A DNA stretch of 64,000 nt, taken from Streptomyces daqingensis (GTDB lineage: Bacteria > Actinomycetota > Actinomycetes > Streptomycetales > Streptomycetaceae). The position numbers and the translations under genes are program-made. The DNA is taken from NCBI RefSeq assembly GCF_014645895.1, contig NZ_BMMP01000021.1, positions 31,923-95,922 of the forward strand, written 5' to 3'. Below the pieces are notes generated by a model. It worked only from the letters and a program-made list of their open reading frames with translations, had not been told where the DNA came from and ran no database searches. Each line of letters opens with the position of its first letter. Within the stretch, counting starts at the first letter, position 1. Below are positions 23,336-32,934 of the stretch, one piece after another.

Positions 23336-26300
23336 GGACCGACTGCGCCGCGTCCTGAACGAGCGCATCAGGCCCGCGGTGTACAGCAGCCCCGTACCCC
23401 TGACCCTCGGGCGCTGGGACGCACCCGGCGAGCCCGTTCCTGTGGACGAGGGCCTCAACGCGTCCTACGAGCCCGCGAAGGCAGGACAGCGGTGGGGACC
23501 CGCGTGGGGCACCACCTGGTTCCGCGTCACCGGGCGCGTCCCGCAGGAGTGGCGGGGCCGGACCGTCGAGGCGGTGCTGGACCTCGGTTTCGACCGGAAC
23601 ATGCCCGGCTTCCAGTGCGAGGGCCTGGTCTACCGCGCGGACGGCGAGGCCGTGAAGGCGCTCAACCCGCGCAACGACTGGGTGCGCATCGCCGATTCGG
23701 CGGCGGGCGACGAAGAGATCGAGCTGTTCGTCGAGGCCGCTGCCAACCCGATCGTCAACACCCCGCAGACGCCCACGTACCAGGGCGACAAGCTCACCGC
23801 CAGCGACCGTCCGCTCTACCGGCTGCGGCGCATGGAGATCGCGGTCTTCGAGGAAGAGGTCTGGGAGCTGGTCCAGGACCTCGAAGTGACCGGATCGCTG
23901 ATGCGGGAGCTGCCCCTCGAGGACGCGCGGCGCTGGGAACTGCTGCGTGCCGTCGAGGACGCGCTGGACGCCCTCGACCTCCATGACATCGTTGGCACCG
24001 CCTCCGCCGCCCGCGCCGCACTCAGCAGGGTGCTGTCCACGCCGGCGCGCCCGTCGGCCCACCGCATCAGTGCCGTCGGGCACGCGCACATCGACTCCGC
24101 GTGGCTCTGGCCCGTCCGCGAGACGGTGCGGAAGGTCGCCCGTACGGCTTCCAACATGGTCAACCTCATGGACGACCACCCCGAGTTCATCTTCGCCATG
24201 TCGTCCGCGCAGCAGCTGGCCTGGATCAAGGAGCACCGGCCGGAGGTCTACGCGAAGGTCAAGAAGAAGGTCGCGGACGGCCAGTTCGTGCCGGTCGGCG
24301 GTATGTGGGTGGAGTCCGACACGAACATGGTCGGCGGCGAGGCCATGGTGCGGCAGTTCCTCTACGGAAAGCGGTTCTTCCTCGACGAGTTCGGCGTGGA
24401 GACCAAGGAGGTGTGGCTGCCCGACTCCTTCGGCTACACGGCGGCCATGCCGCAGATCGTGAAGCTGGCGGGAGCGAAGTGGTTCCTGACCCAGAAGATC
24501 TCCTGGAGTGAGACGAACAAGTTCCCCCACCACTCCTTCTGGTGGGAGGGCATCGACGGCACGCGGGTCTTCACGCACTTCCCGCCGGTCGACACCTACA
24601 ACTCCGATCTCGGCGGCGAGGAGATGGCGCACGCCGCCCGCAACTACCAGGAGAAGGGCGGCGCCACGCGCTCGCTCGCTCCCTTCGGCTGGGGCGACGG
24701 GGGCGGCGGTTCCACGCGCGAGATGCTCGCCCGCGCCGAGCGGCTGAAGGACCTCGAGGGCTCGCCGCGCGTGACCATCGAGAAGCCTTCGGCCTTCTTC
24801 TCGAAGGCGGAGGAGGAGTACGCGCAGAAGGCGCCCGTGTGGGCGGGCGAGCTCTACCTGGAGCTGCACAGGGGCACGTACACCTCGCAGGCCAAGACCA
24901 AGCAGGGCAACAGGCACAGCGAATCCCTGCTGCGCGAGGCCGAGTTGTGGGCTGCGACGGCCGCGGTGCGGACAGGGCACACCTATCCGTACGAGCAGCT
25001 CGACGCGTTGTGGAAGACGGTGCTGCTGCACCAGTTCCACGACATCCTGCCGGGTTCGTCGATCGCCTGGGTGCACCGTGAGGCCCGTGAGACCTACGCC
25101 CGGGTGAAAGCGGAGCTCGAAGGGATCATCGGGGAGGCGCAGGCCGCCCTCGCCGGGGAGGGCGACGTCCCGCTCGTCTTCAACGCTGCCCCGCACGCGA
25201 GGGACGGCGTCCCCGCGGGCGGAGCAGCGCCTGCCCGGGAGCGCGCCGGCGGCACACCCGTGTCGGCCGAGGAGCGTCCCGGCGGGGGCTGGGTCCTCGC
25301 CAACGGGCTGCTCCGGATCGAGGTGGACGCGCGCGGTCTGGTCGTATCGGCATACGACAAGGAAGCGCAGCGAGAGAACGTCGCGCCCGGCGGTGCGGCC
25401 AACCTGCTGCAGGTGCACCCCGACTTCCCCAACCACTGGGACGCCTGGGACGTCGACGCCTTCTACCGCCACAACGTCACCGACCTCACGGACACCGACG
25501 AACTGACGCTGGCGGAGTCCGGCGAGGAGCGTGCCACCGTGCGTGTGGCCCGCACCTTCGGAGGCTCCTCCGTGGTGCAGCGGCTCACGCTGCGCGCGGG
25601 CGCGAAGGTGCTGGACGTCGAGACCGAGGTGGACTGGCACGAGACGGAGAAGTTCCTGAAGGCCGCCTTCCCGCTGGACGTGAAGGCCGACCGCTCCGCG
25701 TCCGAGACGCAGTTCGGGCACGTCTTCCGCCCCACGCACACCAACACCTCGTGGGAGACCGCCAAGTTCGAGATCTGCGCCCACCGCTGGCTCCACGTGG
25801 AGGAGCCCGGCTGGGGTGCCGCCGTCGTGAACGACTCGACGTACGGGCACGACGTCACGCGCGAAGTCCGCTCCGACGGCGGCCAGACGACCACTGTCCG
25901 GCTGTCGCTGCTGCGGGCGCCCCGTTACCCGGACCCCGAGACGGACCAGGGAACGCACACACTGCGCTTCGCGTTCGCGCCGGGTGCCACGCTGGGCGAC
26001 GCCGTGCGGGAGGGCCACTGGATCAACCTTCCGGAGCGTACGGTGGCGGGCTCCGGCAGCGGCGTCGCGCCGCTGGTCGGCGTGGACAACGACCAGGTCG
26101 TCGTCGAAGCCGTCAAGCTCGCCGAGGACCGCAGCGGTGACCTCGTGGTGCGGCTCTACGAGTCGCACGGCGGGCGCGCGCGGACGGTGCTCTCCACCGG
26201 CACCCCGGTCACGTCCGTGACGGAGACGGATCTGCTGGAGCGGCCCCTCGCGGATGCCGAGGCGCGGGAGCTGACCGCGGACGGCACGGTCGAGGTCGCG

Positions 26301-26357
26301 CTGCGTCCCTTCCAGATCCTCACCCTCCGGCTGGGCAGGCAGACGGCCCAGCAGTAG
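23310..26357 (+). CDS. Alpha-mannosidase, glycoside hydrolase family 38
   Basis: Large zinc-dependent exo-mannosidase of 1,015 residues without a signal peptide, so probably cytosolic. An N-terminal beta domain (~1-240) is followed by the GH38 catalytic barrel: zinc and substrate motif GHAHIDSAWLWPVRE (~residue 255), nucleophile D in VWLPDSFGYTAAMPQ (~residue 375), and HQFHDILPGSS (~residue 575). The C-terminal half is the family beta-sandwich. The start is ATG at 23310 with GGAGC upstream. Likely substrates are mannosides from glycan or cell-wall turnover; no transporter or regulator gene is adjacent to narrow this. Confidence 0.92.
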   Translation: MHDDRRIVEDRLRRVLNERIRPAVYSSPVPLTLGRWDAPGEPVPVDEGLNASYEPAKAGQRWGPAWGTTWFRVTGRVPQEWRGRTVEAVLDLGFDRNMPGFQCEGLVYRADGEAVKALNPRNDWVRIADSAAGDEEIELFVEAAANPIVNTPQTPTYQGDKLTASDRPLYRLRRMEIAVFEEEVWELVQDLEVTGSLMRELPLEDARRWELLRAVEDALDALDLHDIVGTASAARAALSRVLSTPARPSAHRISAVGHAHIDSAWLWPVRETVRKVARTASNMVNLMDDHPEFIFAMSSAQQLAWIKEHRPEVYAKVKKKVADGQFVPVGGMWVESDTNMVGGEAMVRQFLYGKRFFLDEFGVETKEVWLPDSFGYTAAMPQIVKLAGAKWFLTQKISWSETNKFPHHSFWWEGIDGTRVFTHFPPVDTYNSDLGGEEMAHAARNYQEKGGATRSLAPFGWGDGGGGSTREMLARAERLKDLEGSPRVTIEKPSAFFSKAEEEYAQKAPVWAGELYLELHRGTYTSQAKTKQGNRHSESLLREAELWAATAAVRTGHTYPYEQLDALWKTVLLHQFHDILPGSSIAWVHREARETYARVKAELEGIIGEAQAALAGEGDVPLVFNAAPHARDGVPAGGAAPARERAGGTPVSAEERPGGGWVLANGLLRIEVDARGLVVSAYDKEAQRENVAPGGAANLLQVHPDFPNHWDAWDVDAFYRHNVTDLTDTDELTLAESGEERATVRVARTFGGSSVVQRLTLRAGAKVLDVETEVDWHETEKFLKAAFPLDVKADRSASETQFGHVFRPTHTNTSWETAKFEICAHRWLHVEEPGWGAAVVNDSTYGHDVTREVRSDGGQTTTVRLSLLRAPRYPDPETDQGTHTLRFAFAPGATLGDAVREGHWINLPERTVAGSGSGVAPLVGVDNDQVVVEAVKLAEDRSGDLVVRLYESHGGRARTVLSTGTPVTSVTETDLLERPLADAEARELTADGTVEVALRPFQILTLRLGRQTAQQ

Positions 26358-26366
26358 GACGGTTCG

Positions 26367-26423
26367 CTGCCGGGACGGCGTCCGGACCGCGTCGCCATAC
26401 GCGCGTCCCAGCCGTCCCGGCAG
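26367..26423. terminator. Inverted repeat between mannosidase and gluK
   Basis: CTGCCGGGACGG pairs perfectly with CCGTCCCGGCAG (12 bp) across a 33-base loop, just after the mannosidase stop. After it come three copies of a CCGGTCAG motif (26467-26528). It is probably a terminator between convergent genes. Confidence 0.5.
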
Positions 26424-26523
26424 TGCGATCCGGAAGTTCCAGCAGTGACAACCGGCAGTCCGTCCGGGCCGGTCAGGTCCTCGGCCCGCCCGGACCGGTC
26501 AGGTTCTCCATCGTTTGGACCGG

Positions 26524-27966
26524 TCAGCTTTTCGGCTTCTCCTGGCCGCTCCCCCGACGGCCTGGCGGGTCGTCCGGTGAGGGCTTCGTACGCGGCACGG
26601 TGATCACCACGCGCAGGCCGCGCGGCTCGTTGCGCCGGTAGGCGATGCGCGCCCCTCCGGAGGCCAGCAGCGCCTGCGTGATGGACAGGCCCAGCCCCGA
26701 CCCCGACACGTTCTGGTGCCGGCTGCTGCGCCAGAAGCGGTCGCCGATGCGCTCCATCTCCTCCTCGCTGAGGCCCGGCCCGCCGTCCGCGACGGTGAGC
26801 GTGACCTGGTCCCCCTCGGACGCGACGCCCACTGTGACCGGCCCGCCCTCGGGTGTGAACTTCAGGGCGTTGTCGACCACCGCGTCGAGCGCGCTGGACA
26901 GTGCGACGGGATCGGCCCAGCCGGTTGCGGCGGCGGAACCCTCCGACGTCAGCCGGACGCCCTTCCGCTCAGCGACGGGACGCCACGCCGCCACGCGTTC
27001 CGCCGCCAGCTCGGCCACGTCGGTCAGCCGCAGGTCGGCCGGTGCGTGCTCGGCCAGCGCCAGGTCGAGCAGGTCGTCCAGTACCCGGGCGAGGCGCTTG
27101 CCCTCGGACTGGACGGACTCGAACTCCTCGTTCGCTTGCGGCAGTTCGAGTCCCAGCAGTTCGATGCGCAGCAGCAGGGCAGCAAGCGGATTGCGCAACT
27201 GGTGCGACGCGTCCGCCACGAACGCCCGCTGCTGCTCCAGTACGTCCTCGACGTTGTCGGCCATCTCGTTGAACGAGCGGGCCAGCCGCCTCAGCTCTGG
27301 CGGTCCTTCGGAGACGGCCACCCGTGACTTGAACTTCCCCAGCGCGATCTCGTGGGCGGCCCTGTCCAGCGTGCGCACGGGCCGCAGCACCCAGCCCGTC
27401 AGCCGCAGGGCGAGTCCGACGGCCAGCAGCATCGCGGCGAACTCGCCCACGGCGATCGGCAGCCAGTCCCGCACGATCCGGGAACGCAACTGCCCGGTCG
27501 GCGAGTCGGTCAGTACGACGGCTGCCACGTCGCCGTCCCGGATGACGGGCGAGGCGACGGCGATTCGCGCGTCCCCCTGCCACGGCCACACCTGAGCGGG
27601 GTCGTGGCTGCGGCGCCCCGCCAGCGCCTCGGCGAAGGCGTCGGAGCCCTGGCCGTCCTCGGGGACCTGCCAGCCCTCCGGCGCGACCCCCATAGGGCGG
27701 CCGTCGCGGAGAAAGACACCGACGTCGATGCCGTACAGGTCGTGGTAGCGGTCGAGCTCGTCCTGGAGGATCTCGCGGCGTTCGTCGTCCCCGCTGGACG
27801 TCGCGACGAACTGCGCGAGCGCGGCGAAGCGCGCGGTGTCGTCGATCCTGTCCACCACCACGCGCTGCTGCTGCGCGGCGGCCTGGCTGGCCGCGAGGGG
27901 GAAGCCCAGGGCGAGGAGCACACCCGCCAGGAGGACGAGCAGCAGCGGTAGCAGACGGGCATGCAT
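26524..27966 (-). CDS. gluK: Sensor histidine kinase of the glutamate two-component system
   Basis: Membrane sensor of 480 residues. TM1 is at the N-terminus (LLPLLLVLLAGVLLALGF), an extracytoplasmic sensor loop spans ~35-165, and TM2 is AAMLLAVGLALRLTGWVL (~175). Then come HAMP (~195-245), HisKA with the phospho-acceptor in DASHQLRNPLAALL (~residue 251) and HATPase with DNALKFTPEGG, DGGPGLS and GSGLGLSIT. It is followed 26 bp downstream of gluR on the same strand. Position beside gluABCD matches the Streptomyces GluK/GluR pair, which senses glutamate and controls its uptake. Start is ATG 27966. Confidence 0.9.
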   Translation of the reverse strand: MHARLLPLLLVLLAGVLLALGFPLAASQAAAQQQRVVVDRIDDTARFAALAQFVATSSGDDERREILQDELDRYHDLYGIDVGVFLRDGRPMGVAPEGWQVPEDGQGSDAFAEALAGRRSHDPAQVWPWQGDARIAVASPVIRDGDVAAVVLTDSPTGQLRSRIVRDWLPIAVGEFAAMLLAVGLALRLTGWVLRPVRTLDRAAHEIALGKFKSRVAVSEGPPELRRLARSFNEMADNVEDVLEQQRAFVADASHQLRNPLAALLLRIELLGLELPQANEEFESVQSEGKRLARVLDDLLDLALAEHAPADLRLTDVAELAAERVAAWRPVAERKGVRLTSEGSAAATGWADPVALSSALDAVVDNALKFTPEGGPVTVGVASEGDQVTLTVADGGPGLSEEEMERIGDRFWRSSRHQNVSGSGLGLSITQALLASGGARIAYRRNEPRGLRVVITVPRTKPSPDDPPGRRGSGQEKPKS

Positions 27967-27992
27967 CGCGGATCCCTGCCGGCCCCGGTCGC

Positions 27993-28757
27993 CTAGGCCG
28001 TCTGCGACGGCACGACGAGCCGGTAGCCCACGCCCCGCACCGTCTCGATCAGCGCGGGCTGCTGCATCTTCGAGCGCAGGGAGGCGATGTGCACCTCCAG
28101 CGTCCGTCCGGTGCCCTCCCAGCTGGTGCGCCAGACCTCGCTGATGATCTGCTCGCGCCGGAAGACGACCCCCGGCCGCTGCGCCAGCAGCGCCAGCACC
28201 TCGAACTCCTTGCGGGTGAGAGCGACAGGAACACCCTCGACGTAGACCTGGCGCATGGACAGCTCGATGGTGACCGGCCCCAGCCGGAGCGTGCGGTCCG
28301 CGGCGGCGGAGCCGCCGGCGGCGCCCGTGCCCCCCAGCGCGCCCGGTGCGCCGGAGCCGTTGCCGGAGGTGTCGCCGCTGTCCTCGGGCGCCGCGCGGCG
28401 GCTGACCGCGTGGATGCGCGCCAGGAGTTCGCCTGTGTCGTAGGGCTTGACCACGTAGTCGTCGGCGCCCAGGTTCAGGCCGTGGATCCGGGACCGGACC
28501 CCGCCGCGGGCGGTCACCATGATCACGGGGGTGGAGCTGATCTTCCGGATGCGCCCGCAGACCTCGAAGCCGTCCTGGTCGGGGAGGCCGAGATCGAGGA
28601 GGACGACACCGAAGGGAGGGGCGTCGTCGGCGGGCAGCAGTTCCCGAAGCGCCTCCTCGCCGCTGCGGGCGTGGACCACATCGAAGCCGTGCCGTTCCAG
28701 CACCGCTGAGAGCGCCGCGGCGACGTGGTTGTCGTCCTCGACGAGCAGCAGCCTCAC
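27993..28757 (-). CDS. gluR: Response regulator of the glutamate two-component system (OmpR type)
   Basis: DNA-binding regulator of 254 residues. The receiver domain (1-120) has VEDD, phospho-acceptor D in VVLLDLGLPDQDG (~residue 52), T in MVTARGG and K in YVVKPYD. A Gly/Ser-rich linker (~125-155) joins a winged-helix domain (TRKEFEVLALLAQRPGVVF, RTLEVHIASLRSKM, VRGVGYRLV). GTG 28757 with GGGAGG five bases upstream is preferred over the longer frame from 28826. It is divergent from gluA, with 351 bp between, and likely binds that region to activate the transporter; no clear direct repeats were found there. Confidence 0.9.
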   Translation of the reverse strand: MRLLLVEDDNHVAAALSAVLERHGFDVVHARSGEEALRELLPADDAPPFGVVLLDLGLPDQDGFEVCGRIRKISSTPVIMVTARGGVRSRIHGLNLGADDYVVKPYDTGELLARIHAVSRRAAPEDSGDTSGNGSGAPGALGGTGAAGGSAAADRTLRLGPVTIELSMRQVYVEGVPVALTRKEFEVLALLAQRPGVVFRREQIISEVWRTSWEGTGRTLEVHIASLRSKMQQPALIETVRGVGYRLVVPSQTA

Positions 28758-29108
28758 TCCGGCCTCCCTTCGAATAGTCGTGCCTGCCGTTCGGCGAGTC
28801 TGCACCGGCACTGCATCCACGCGCATTCGCGCAGGTGAGTCAAGGGGCTTCCGGTGACGCGGAACGTACCGTTATGCAGCCGGTACGACACAGTGCGCAA
28901 TTCCCCCGCCGCCCTTGCACCGTCCTCCCGGGGCCCGCCTCCGTGGCGTCCCCAGTGGCACAAGCAGCCCCGTAGCCTGGGCAGGCGCTCGCACAGTGTG
29001 CCGTTTCGCGACGCGATCGTTATGCTCAATTTCCCCTCAGATGTAATGACGCTGGTGGCAGTCGCTCATTAGTGTCCTCGCAACCGACGAGGACGGAGCT
29101 ACACGCCG
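28758..29108. promoter_or_regulatory. Divergent gluR / gluA promoter region
   Basis: A 351-bp intergenic space with lower GC near gluA (AATTTCCCCTCAGATGTAAT around 29030-29048). It should hold the promoters of the kinase operon and of gluABCD and the GluR binding site. I could not define boxes with confidence. Confidence 0.45.
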
Positions 29109-29885
<777 letters not shown>

Positions 29886-30032
29886 CGTGTCCGCCGAGCG
29901 GAGGGCCGCGATCCAGACTGGCCCAGGCGCATGCGACCGCCGACAGGCTTCCCGCACCCCCGGCTCTCACCCCACCGACAGCCGGACCGCCGGACGCCCC
30001 CACGCACCGATACCGAGCAAGGGATGTTTCTC

Positions 30033-30956
30033 ATGAAGTTCCGCAAGAGCGCCGCTTCGGCGGCCGTGGTCCTCTCCGTCGTCCTCTCCGCCGCCGCCTG
30101 CGGCGGCAAGGAGGGCCCCGCTGGTGACAAGCCGGGCGGCGACACCGACAAGAAGGCTCTGCCGACTTACAAGGTCGCCAAGGACGTCGACGTCGACTCC
30201 CCCGTGATCAAGAAGGCGCAGAAGCGCGGCAAGCTGATCATCGGCGCCAAGTCCGACCAGCCCTACCTCGGCTTCCAGGACCCCTCCTCCAAGGAGTACG
30301 AGGGCTTCGACATCGAGGTCGCCAAGATGGTCGCGGCGGACCTGGGTTTCGACCCGGAGAAGGAGATCCAGTTCAAGACGATCGACTCCTCGGTCCGTGA
30401 GACCGCGATCTCCAAGGGCCAGGTCGACCTGATGGTCGGCACCTACACCATGAACGACGAGCGCAAGAAGCAGGTCAGCTTCGCGGGCCCGTACTACATG
30501 GCCGGCCAGGACCTGCTGGTCCGCAAGGACGAGAAGTCCATCAAGGGCCCGGACAGCATCAAGGGCAAGAAGGTCTGCTCGATCACCGGCTCGACGCCGC
30601 TGCAGAACATCAAGGACAACAAGTCGAAGTACGGCGCGACGGCCGTCGAGTTCGGCAAGTACACCGACTGCGTCAAGCAGCTGCTCGACGGCCAGGTCGA
30701 CGCCATGACCACCGACGACGCCATCCTCAAGGGCTACGCCGCCGAGCGTCCCACCAAGCTCAAGGTCGTCGGGGAGACCTTCAGCGAGGAGCCGTACGGC
30801 ATCGGCCTGAAGAAGGACGACAAGGCGCTGCAGGAGGCCGTGCTCGACGCCGTCGAGGCGCACCAGAAGGACGGCAGCTACAAGAAGGCGTACGACGCGA
30901 CGCTGGGCCGCTCCGGCTCCAAGTTCGAAGAGCCCCCGGCCCTCGAGCGCGGCTGA
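30033..30956 (+). CDS. gluB: Glutamate-binding lipoprotein
   Basis: Extracytoplasmic substrate-binding protein of 307 residues. Signal peptide MKFRKSAASAAVVLSVVLS ends in lipobox SAAAC, so it is lipid-anchored. The SBP family 3 core follows: GKLIIGAKSDQPYLGFQD, YEGFDIEVAKMVAADLGF, VDLMVGTYTMNDERKKQVSFAGPYY and KKVCSITGSTPLQNI. The start is ATG 30033 with AAGGGA eight bases upstream. A strong hairpin follows before the permease genes, so the binding protein is probably made in excess. Confidence 0.94.
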   Translation: MKFRKSAASAAVVLSVVLSAAACGGKEGPAGDKPGGDTDKKALPTYKVAKDVDVDSPVIKKAQKRGKLIIGAKSDQPYLGFQDPSSKEYEGFDIEVAKMVAADLGFDPEKEIQFKTIDSSVRETAISKGQVDLMVGTYTMNDERKKQVSFAGPYYMAGQDLLVRKDEKSIKGPDSIKGKKVCSITGSTPLQNIKDNKSKYGATAVEFGKYTDCVKQLLDGQVDAMTTDDAILKGYAAERPTKLKVVGETFSEEPYGIGLKKDDKALQEAVLDAVEAHQKDGSYKKAYDATLGRSGSKFEEPPALERG

Positions 30957-31045
30957 GTCCGCGCCTGCGGGGCCTGACGGCGCGCCGCGCCCCGTGAACG
31001 CTGCCGGCGCGCCGCAAGCCCTGCCGGCCACCGGCGTCACCCGCC

Positions 31046-31082
31046 GTCCCGTACGCCCGCCTCGCGGGCGGGCGTACGGGAC
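31046..31082 (+). terminator. Intra-operon hairpin between gluB and gluC
   Basis: GTCCCGTACGCCCGCC and GGCGGGCGTACGGGAC form a perfect 16-bp stem with a 5-base loop, 89 bp after the gluB stop and 34 bp before gluC. No T run follows. It is likely a partial terminator or a 3' stabiliser for the gluAB message. Confidence 0.7.
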
Positions 31083-31115
31083 GCGGCATTTCCCTGACCG
31101 CCCAGCGGAGACCCT

Positions 31116-31763
31116 ATGAATGTTCTGCTCGATCACCTGGACCTGTTCCGCGACGGATTCATCGGAACGGTCTCACTGACCGCGACCAGCGCTCTGCTGG
31201 CACTCGTGCTGGGCGTGCTGATAGCCGGCTTCCGGGTCTCACCCGTGCCGCCCCTGCGCGTCTTCGGCACCGTGTGGGTGACGCTGCTGCGCAACACCCC
31301 GCTGACGCTGCTGTTCCTCGTCGCCTTCTTCGTCCTGCCGCAGGTCGTCTTCCCCGGCATCAGCTCGTACGTCCTGGGCGTGCTGGCGCTGGGCCTCTAC
31401 ACGTCGGCGTTCGTCTGCGAGGCGGTCCGCTCAGGCATCAGCACCGTGCCTCTCGGACAGGCGGAGGCGGCTCGCAGCCTCGGCATGACCTTCGTACAGA
31501 CCCTCCGGATGGTCGTACTGCCGCAGGCGACCCGGACGGTGCTGCCGCCTCTCAGCAGCATCATCATCGCGCTGACGAAGAACTCGGCCATCGCCGGCGC
31601 CTTCAACAACCCCGAACTCTTCAGCGTGCAGAAGGTGCTGAGCGACAAGGGCTTCAACGTCATGGTCATCTTCGTCTGGGTGGCCCTCGCCTACCTCGTC
31701 CTCGTCTTCGCGATCAGCGGTCTCTTCCGCTTGCTGGAGCGCCGTCTGGAGGTCGCCCGATGA
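31116..31763 (+). CDS. gluC: Glutamate ABC transporter permease 1
   Basis: Inner-membrane permease of 215 residues with about five helices. FIGTVSLTATSALLALVLGV starts the HisM-type domain. The ATPase-contact EAA loop is GQAEAARSLGMTFVQTLRMVVLPQA. It is coupled to gluD by a 4-bp overlap (ATGA). GGAGACC precedes the ATG. Confidence 0.93.
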   Translation: MNVLLDHLDLFRDGFIGTVSLTATSALLALVLGVLIAGFRVSPVPPLRVFGTVWVTLLRNTPLTLLFLVAFFVLPQVVFPGISSYVLGVLALGLYTSAFVCEAVRSGISTVPLGQAEAARSLGMTFVQTLRMVVLPQATRTVLPPLSSIIIALTKNSAIAGAFNNPELFSVQKVLSDKGFNVMVIFVWVALAYLVLVFAISGLFRLLERRLEVAR

Positions 31764-32635
31764 GCTCGTCCGTCCTCTTCGACGCACCCGGGCCCAAGGC
31801 CCGCATGCGCAACCGCCTGTACGCCGTGATCGGCTCGGCCGGCCTTGTGGCGCTCCTGGGCTTCGTCGTCTACCGGCTCGCCGCCAAGGGCCAGTTCGAC
31901 GGCGCCATGTGGGACATCTTCAACTACGCGGGCGTCCGCAACTCCATCGTCACGGGTCTCGTCAGCACGCTCCAGGCGTTCGCCATGGCCGGGGTGCTGT
32001 CGCTCGTCCTCGCGGTGCTGCTGGCCGTGGCGCGGCTGTCGGACCACAAGCCCGTCAGCTGGGTCGCCACCGGCATCATCGAACTCTTCCGGGCCGTACC
32101 GCTGCTGATCACCATCTACGTGCTGTGGGTGGGCTTCTTCACCAGCGAGCCGCTGTGGGCCGTCGTCATCGGGCTCACGCTCTACAACGGCGCCGTACAG
32201 GCCGAGGTGCTGCGTGCGGGCATCGTCGCCGTGCCGAAGGGGCAGAGCGAAGCCGCGTACGCCCTGGGCATGAGCAAGACCCAGGTCATGACGACGGTGC
32301 TGATCCCGCAGGCCGTGCGGTCGATGCTGCCGACGATCGTCAGCCAGCTCGTGGTGACCCTCAAGGACACGTCGCTGGGCTTCGTCATCACGTACGAGGA
32401 ACTGCTCTACGCCGGACGTCAGATGGCCAGCACCATCCTCGTCGACGGTGAGAACCCCTACGTTCCGGTCGTCCTGGTCTTCGGTGCCATCTACGTCGCC
32501 ATGTGCCTCGCCCTTTCCGCGCTGGCCAACTGGATCGAGCGGCGCGGACGCCGCACGAAGACCGGCATCAAGGTCGCCGAAGCCCAGAAGGCGACGCCCG
32601 ACATGGGCAACGCGGGCGGAGGGGCCGCGGTCTGA
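31760..32635 (+). CDS. gluD: Glutamate ABC transporter permease 2
   Basis: Second permease, 291 residues. TM1 is LYAVIGSAGLVALLGFVVY, followed by the HisM domain (NSIVTGLVSTLQAFAMAGVL), the EAA loop GQSEAAYALGMSKTQVMT and LIPQAVRSMLPTIVSQLV. The C-terminal tail (ERRGRRTKTGIKVAEAQ) is cytosolic. Last gene of the operon, closed by a 19-bp hairpin. Confidence 0.93.
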   Translation: MSSSVLFDAPGPKARMRNRLYAVIGSAGLVALLGFVVYRLAAKGQFDGAMWDIFNYAGVRNSIVTGLVSTLQAFAMAGVLSLVLAVLLAVARLSDHKPVSWVATGIIELFRAVPLLITIYVLWVGFFTSEPLWAVVIGLTLYNGAVQAEVLRAGIVAVPKGQSEAAYALGMSKTQVMTTVLIPQAVRSMLPTIVSQLVVTLKDTSLGFVITYEELLYAGRQMASTILVDGENPYVPVVLVFGAIYVAMCLALSALANWIERRGRRTKTGIKVAEAQKATPDMGNAGGGAAV

Positions 32636-32688
32636 CGGGCAGTCCCCGACCGCTTACTCCGGCGGGGACAGAGCAGTGTACGGACAAG

Positions 32689-32740
32689 GCGGGGGCGGAG
32701 GCCCGGACAGATCATGACAAGTCCGGGCCTCCGCCCCCGC
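32689..32740 (+). terminator. Terminator of gluABCD
   Basis: GCGGGGGCGGAGGCCCGGA pairs perfectly with its 19-base complement at 32722-32740 around a 14-base loop. This is the longest perfect stem in the window. Confidence 0.85.
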
Positions 32741-32934
32741 AGCTTGACGGGTGACCTTGCACTGGGTTGCATACATTGCGTGATCGCTCACGAGGCTCCA
32801 CCTGTGCCGACTCCCCCTTCGCCCGCCGCTCGCGCGGCACGGGTGACGCACGGTGCGGGGCGCCTGGCGCACACCTGCCGCAAGAGCCTGTCCGGCACGC
32901 CGACCGGAGCCGGGATCCGCACGGTGACGCGCGC

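Noticed and set aside
23238..26168. A 976-codon minus-strand frame opposite the mannosidase
   Set aside because: Shadow of GH38; no motif of its own.
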